A stretch of 64,000 nucleotides of DNA from positions 124,001 to 188,000 of the forward strand of contig JACREY010000012.1 in NCBI GenBank assembly GCA_016218085.1, read 5' to 3'. Position numbers and translations under genes: made by a program. Of this stretch, positions 61,733-64,000 are shown piece after piece. The notes beneath the pieces were generated by a model, which worked only from the letters and a program-made list of their open reading frames with translations, was not told the DNA's origin and did not search any database. Positions within the stretch are counted from its first letter, which is position 1, and every line of letters begins with the position of its first letter. This DNA is from Ignavibacteriota bacterium. GTDB taxonomy: Bacteria; Bacteroidota; Ignavibacteria; Tepidaquicellales; Tepidaquicellaceae.

Positions 61733-64000
61733 TTATTTTAATAATACCATTTTTTTCGTTTCGGTAAAGTTATCGGTTGCCAGTCTGTAGAAATATGTTC
61801 CGCTCGGGTAACCGGAAGCATCCCATTTCACCTGGTAATGTCCTGCATTCAGGTTTCCGTTTACGAGTTGCTGAATTGATTTTCCGTTTATATCGAAAAT
61901 TTCGAGAACGGTATTTCCGTATTTTATAATATCGAATTCGATATTGGTAACGGGATTGAACGGGTTGGGATAGTTTTGTCCGAGTTTATAGTCTGTTGGT
62001 ATCTGACCGAAGGGGTCAATGCCGAGTGAAGCATTGAAGTCAAAAGTCCAGCAGCCTCTGCCGTGAGTCGCGGCGAGGAGCAATCCCACCGACTGCTTAT
62101 ACTTCAGGTCATAGACCTGGACAGACGGGAATCCGTTATTTATCGATACCCAGTTCGCACCATCGTTTGAGGATTTGAATACACCTATGTCAGTTCCGAC
62201 AATCAGAGTACGGGGAGCGGCAGTTCTTAAAATTATTGAGTTTGCCGCAATATTCGGGAGGTTACCCGTAATATTTGTCCAGTTCGTTCCGTAGTTAGTT
62301 GTTTTCCAAACGTGTATTCCGCCTGTGCCTGTAATGGTGGCATAGCAGACGGCATCATTTGTGTTATCAACCGCAAAATCGCTTACATAGGAAAATCCGG
62401 TTTGAGTCTGCCAGTTTGCGCCGTTGTTCGTGGTAACGTGGATTTTTCCGTTAGATGTTCCGATGTAAATTTTATTAATATCGGTAGAGCTTATTCCTAT
62501 TGCAGATACGCTTCCGCCTATGATAGTAGTAGTTGCAATTTGTGTCCAGCCCGATGAAGTTGTTGCAGTTTGAGCGTTTGTGGTTTTCCAAACATCAGCT
62601 CTTCCGAATACAATTGTATTATGGTCGCCGGGAGCCATTTCATAAGGGTTGTAGAATAATCCTCCCGATGAACCGCTGGGAGTAAAGTTTGTGTATGAAG
62701 TACCTGAATTAGCCGAACGCTGAACAGAGCCGTTTACATACTGTCCGTAAATGTAGTTTGGAGTAACGGGGTCAACCACTGTATATCCGCCGTCGCCGGT
62801 ACTTCTCTGTACCCAGTTTGTTCCTCCGTTATTAGTATATTCTTTATTATTATCCTGTGTACCTCCGTGGAAATTCAACAGGTTTGTGGGGTCATAATCA
62901 GCGCTTTGAAATTGTAGAGTCGAAATTGTTCTATTCAAATCCGTCCAATTTGTTCCGTCATTTGTAGATTTATAAACTCCGCCGTCCGAACAGCAATAAA
63001 GAATACTGCCTCTGTATTCGAGACGGTGTATATCGGCGTGGCACATAAGTGATGCGTTAGAAGTTGACCACCAGGATTTTTGTGTTAAGCTTGTTCCGCC
63101 TGTAGATGAGGCATAAACATCTATACCGCCGACGAGAACATAATTTTCGTTTGTTGGTTTTACCGTAACGGAATTGTCATACCATCCCTGAGAGCTAAGG
63201 TAGTTTGGAGTTGAAGCCTGCACAGTCCAGTTTGCTCCAGCATTAGTGGTTCTGTAAAGTCCTATTAAAGCTCCGCTTGAATTTGCAATGCTTGCGTAGA
63301 GAACATTCGGATTGCTTTTTGCCATAGCTAGGTGGATTCTGCCAAACGAGCCGGAAAGTCCGCCCGTAAGTGTAGTCCAGGAAGTTCCTCCGTCAGTTGA
63401 TTTTTTTATAACTCCCGCGCTTGTACCGCCGGCTGCAATGTAAATTATTTGGGGAGTTGTCGGATGAAGAATAATGCAGTTTACATTATTTCCGCTTCCT
63501 GTATTTGTCCAGTTAACTCCTGCATTGGTTGATTTAAATACTGCGGTGTTTGTAGCCGCAAAAACTATATTTGAATTTGTCGGGTCAATAGCCATCATCG
63601 AGCACCTATTACCAACCTGGCTTGAAGTTGCAACCTGCACCCAGGTAGCGCCTGCATTGGTTGATTTATATATACCGTTTCCGTATTGGCTATCCAGAGA
63701 GTAATTCAATTCGCCTGTACCGAGGTAAACTACATTCGGATTCATCTGGTCAACCACCACATCACCGCATGCAAGGGTGGCGAGGTTGAAGGTAAGCTCT
63801 GTCCAGGTAACTCCTCCGTCTATAGTTTTCCATACACCGCCCTGAGCCGCGGCAATATACATTATATTCGGATCAGTGGGATGGAATGCAATTGAATTTG
63901 TTCTTCCCGAAATATAATTATTTCCGGTAACATTATAAAATAAACCCGTGGGATTTATGCTAACCCAGTTAGTTGCTCTTGTTAAGCTTCCCTGAATGTA
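61733..64000 (-). CDS. T9SS type A sorting-domain protein, sortilin/VPS10-like propeller (5' truncated by window edge)
   Basis: The frame stays open from the ATG at 63862 to the window edge, where it still encodes a propeller-type ATNWVSINPTGLFYN segment, so the true start lies beyond the window. It holds about 15 blades of the form VxxSxDGGxxWxxx with phrases GVWKTIDGG and GVYKSTNDGTNW (all propeller), and ends in a C-terminal T9SS domain from NYPNPFNPVTNIEFDI to TKKMVLLK. Related to sortilin-like exo-glycanase-type propellers (xyloglucanase/GH74-like blades), but no catalytic Asp pair could be identified, so only binding is suggested. Confidence 0.86.
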   Translation of the reverse strand, partial: YIQGSLTRATNWVSINPTGLFYNVTGNNYISGRTNSIAFHPTDPNIMYIAAAQGGVWKTIDGGVTWTELTFNLATLACGDVVVDQMNPNVVYLGTGELNYSLDSQYGNGIYKSTNAGATWVQVATSSQVGNRCSMMAIDPTNSNIVFAATNTAVFKSTNAGVNWTNTGSGNNVNCIILHPTTPQIIYIAAGGTSAGVIKKSTDGGTSWTTLTGGLSGSFGRIHLAMAKSNPNVLYASIANSSGALIGLYRTTNAGANWTVQASTPNYLSSQGWYDNSVTVKPTNENYVLVGGIDVYASSTGGTSLTQKSWWSTSNASLMCHADIHRLEYRGSILYCCSDGGVYKSTNDGTNWTDLNRTISTLQFQSADYDPTNLLNFHGGTQDNNKEYTNNGGTNWVQRSTGDGGYTVVDPVTPNYIYGQYVNGSVQRSANSGTSYTNFTPSGSSGGLFYNPYEMAPGDHNTIVFGRADVWKTTNAQTATTSSGWTQIATTTIIGGSVSAIGISSTDINKIYIGTSNGKIHVTTNNGANWQTQTGFSYVSDFAVDNTNDAVCYATITGTGGIHVWKTTNYGTNWTNITGNLPNIAANSIILRTAAPRTLIVGTDIGVFKSSNDGANWVSINNGFPSVQVYDLKYKQSVGLLLAATHGRGCWTFDFNASLGIDPFGQIPTDYKLGQNYPNPFNPVTNIEFDIIKYGNTVLEIFDINGKSIQQLVNGNLNAGHYQVKWDASGYPSGTYFYRLATDNFTETKKMVLLK

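Overview
The window looks like chromosomal DNA from an AT-rich, Gram-negative member of the Ignavibacteria/Chlorobi branch of the Bacteroidota-like bacteria. The main evidence is six large secreted proteins that end in a type IX secretion (T9SS type A) sorting domain with the YPNPFNP motif typical of that group. Supporting signs are Bacteroidota-style families (GWxTD protein, DUF2851, S46 dipeptidyl-peptidase) and mostly weak Shine-Dalgarno sequences. The lineage is inferred; no rRNA or tRNA gene was seen.

Layout. 1-9 kb: truncated rmlD, a GxxExxY gene between short inverted repeats, serS, a lone nuoJ, a TPR protein, trxB, a T9SS cargo protein and a small CBS/receiver pair. 9.2-27 kb: a surface-glycan region with GT9, two GT4, GT39- and GT87-like membrane enzymes, a GT2, a further GT-A-like protein, two FkbM and two other methyltransferases, and a Wzx-like flippase. 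It is interrupted by two adjacent T9SS cargo genes with nearly identical 3' ends and a 1 kb repeat field. 27-31.5 kb: five co-oriented genes (three zinc-ribbon proteins, an SPFH-SHOCT protein and a small helical protein) resembling the Bacillus PspA-YdjGHI membrane-stress locus. 31.5-35 kb: mutS and an ECF sigma factor.

35.4-37.0 kb: a very AT-rich two-gene cassette, a TPR/coiled-coil/three-TM protein followed by a class III nucleotidyl-cyclase-like protein. This is the layout expected of a Pycsar-like cyclic-nucleotide defence system and is the best candidate here for something undescribed. 37.6-45 kb: rimO, GWxTD protein, DUF58, TPR lipoprotein, DUF2851, Crp/Fnr regulator and a lone N-terminal transketolase subunit. 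45.1-46.8 kb: an AIPR (abortive infection) gene. 47-54 kb: full-length transketolase, an outer-membrane-type protein, a hybrid histidine kinase and another zinc-ribbon protein. 54-64 kb: two more T9SS cargo proteins, an S46 peptidase, an NmrA-like protein and a final T9SS protein running off the right edge.

Throughout, intergenic DNA carries several families of simple, quasi-periodic repeats. Most sit directly 3' of genes, and in several cases they supply the stop codon or last codons of the neighbouring gene. No tRNA, rRNA, CRISPR array, transposase or prophage was recognised.
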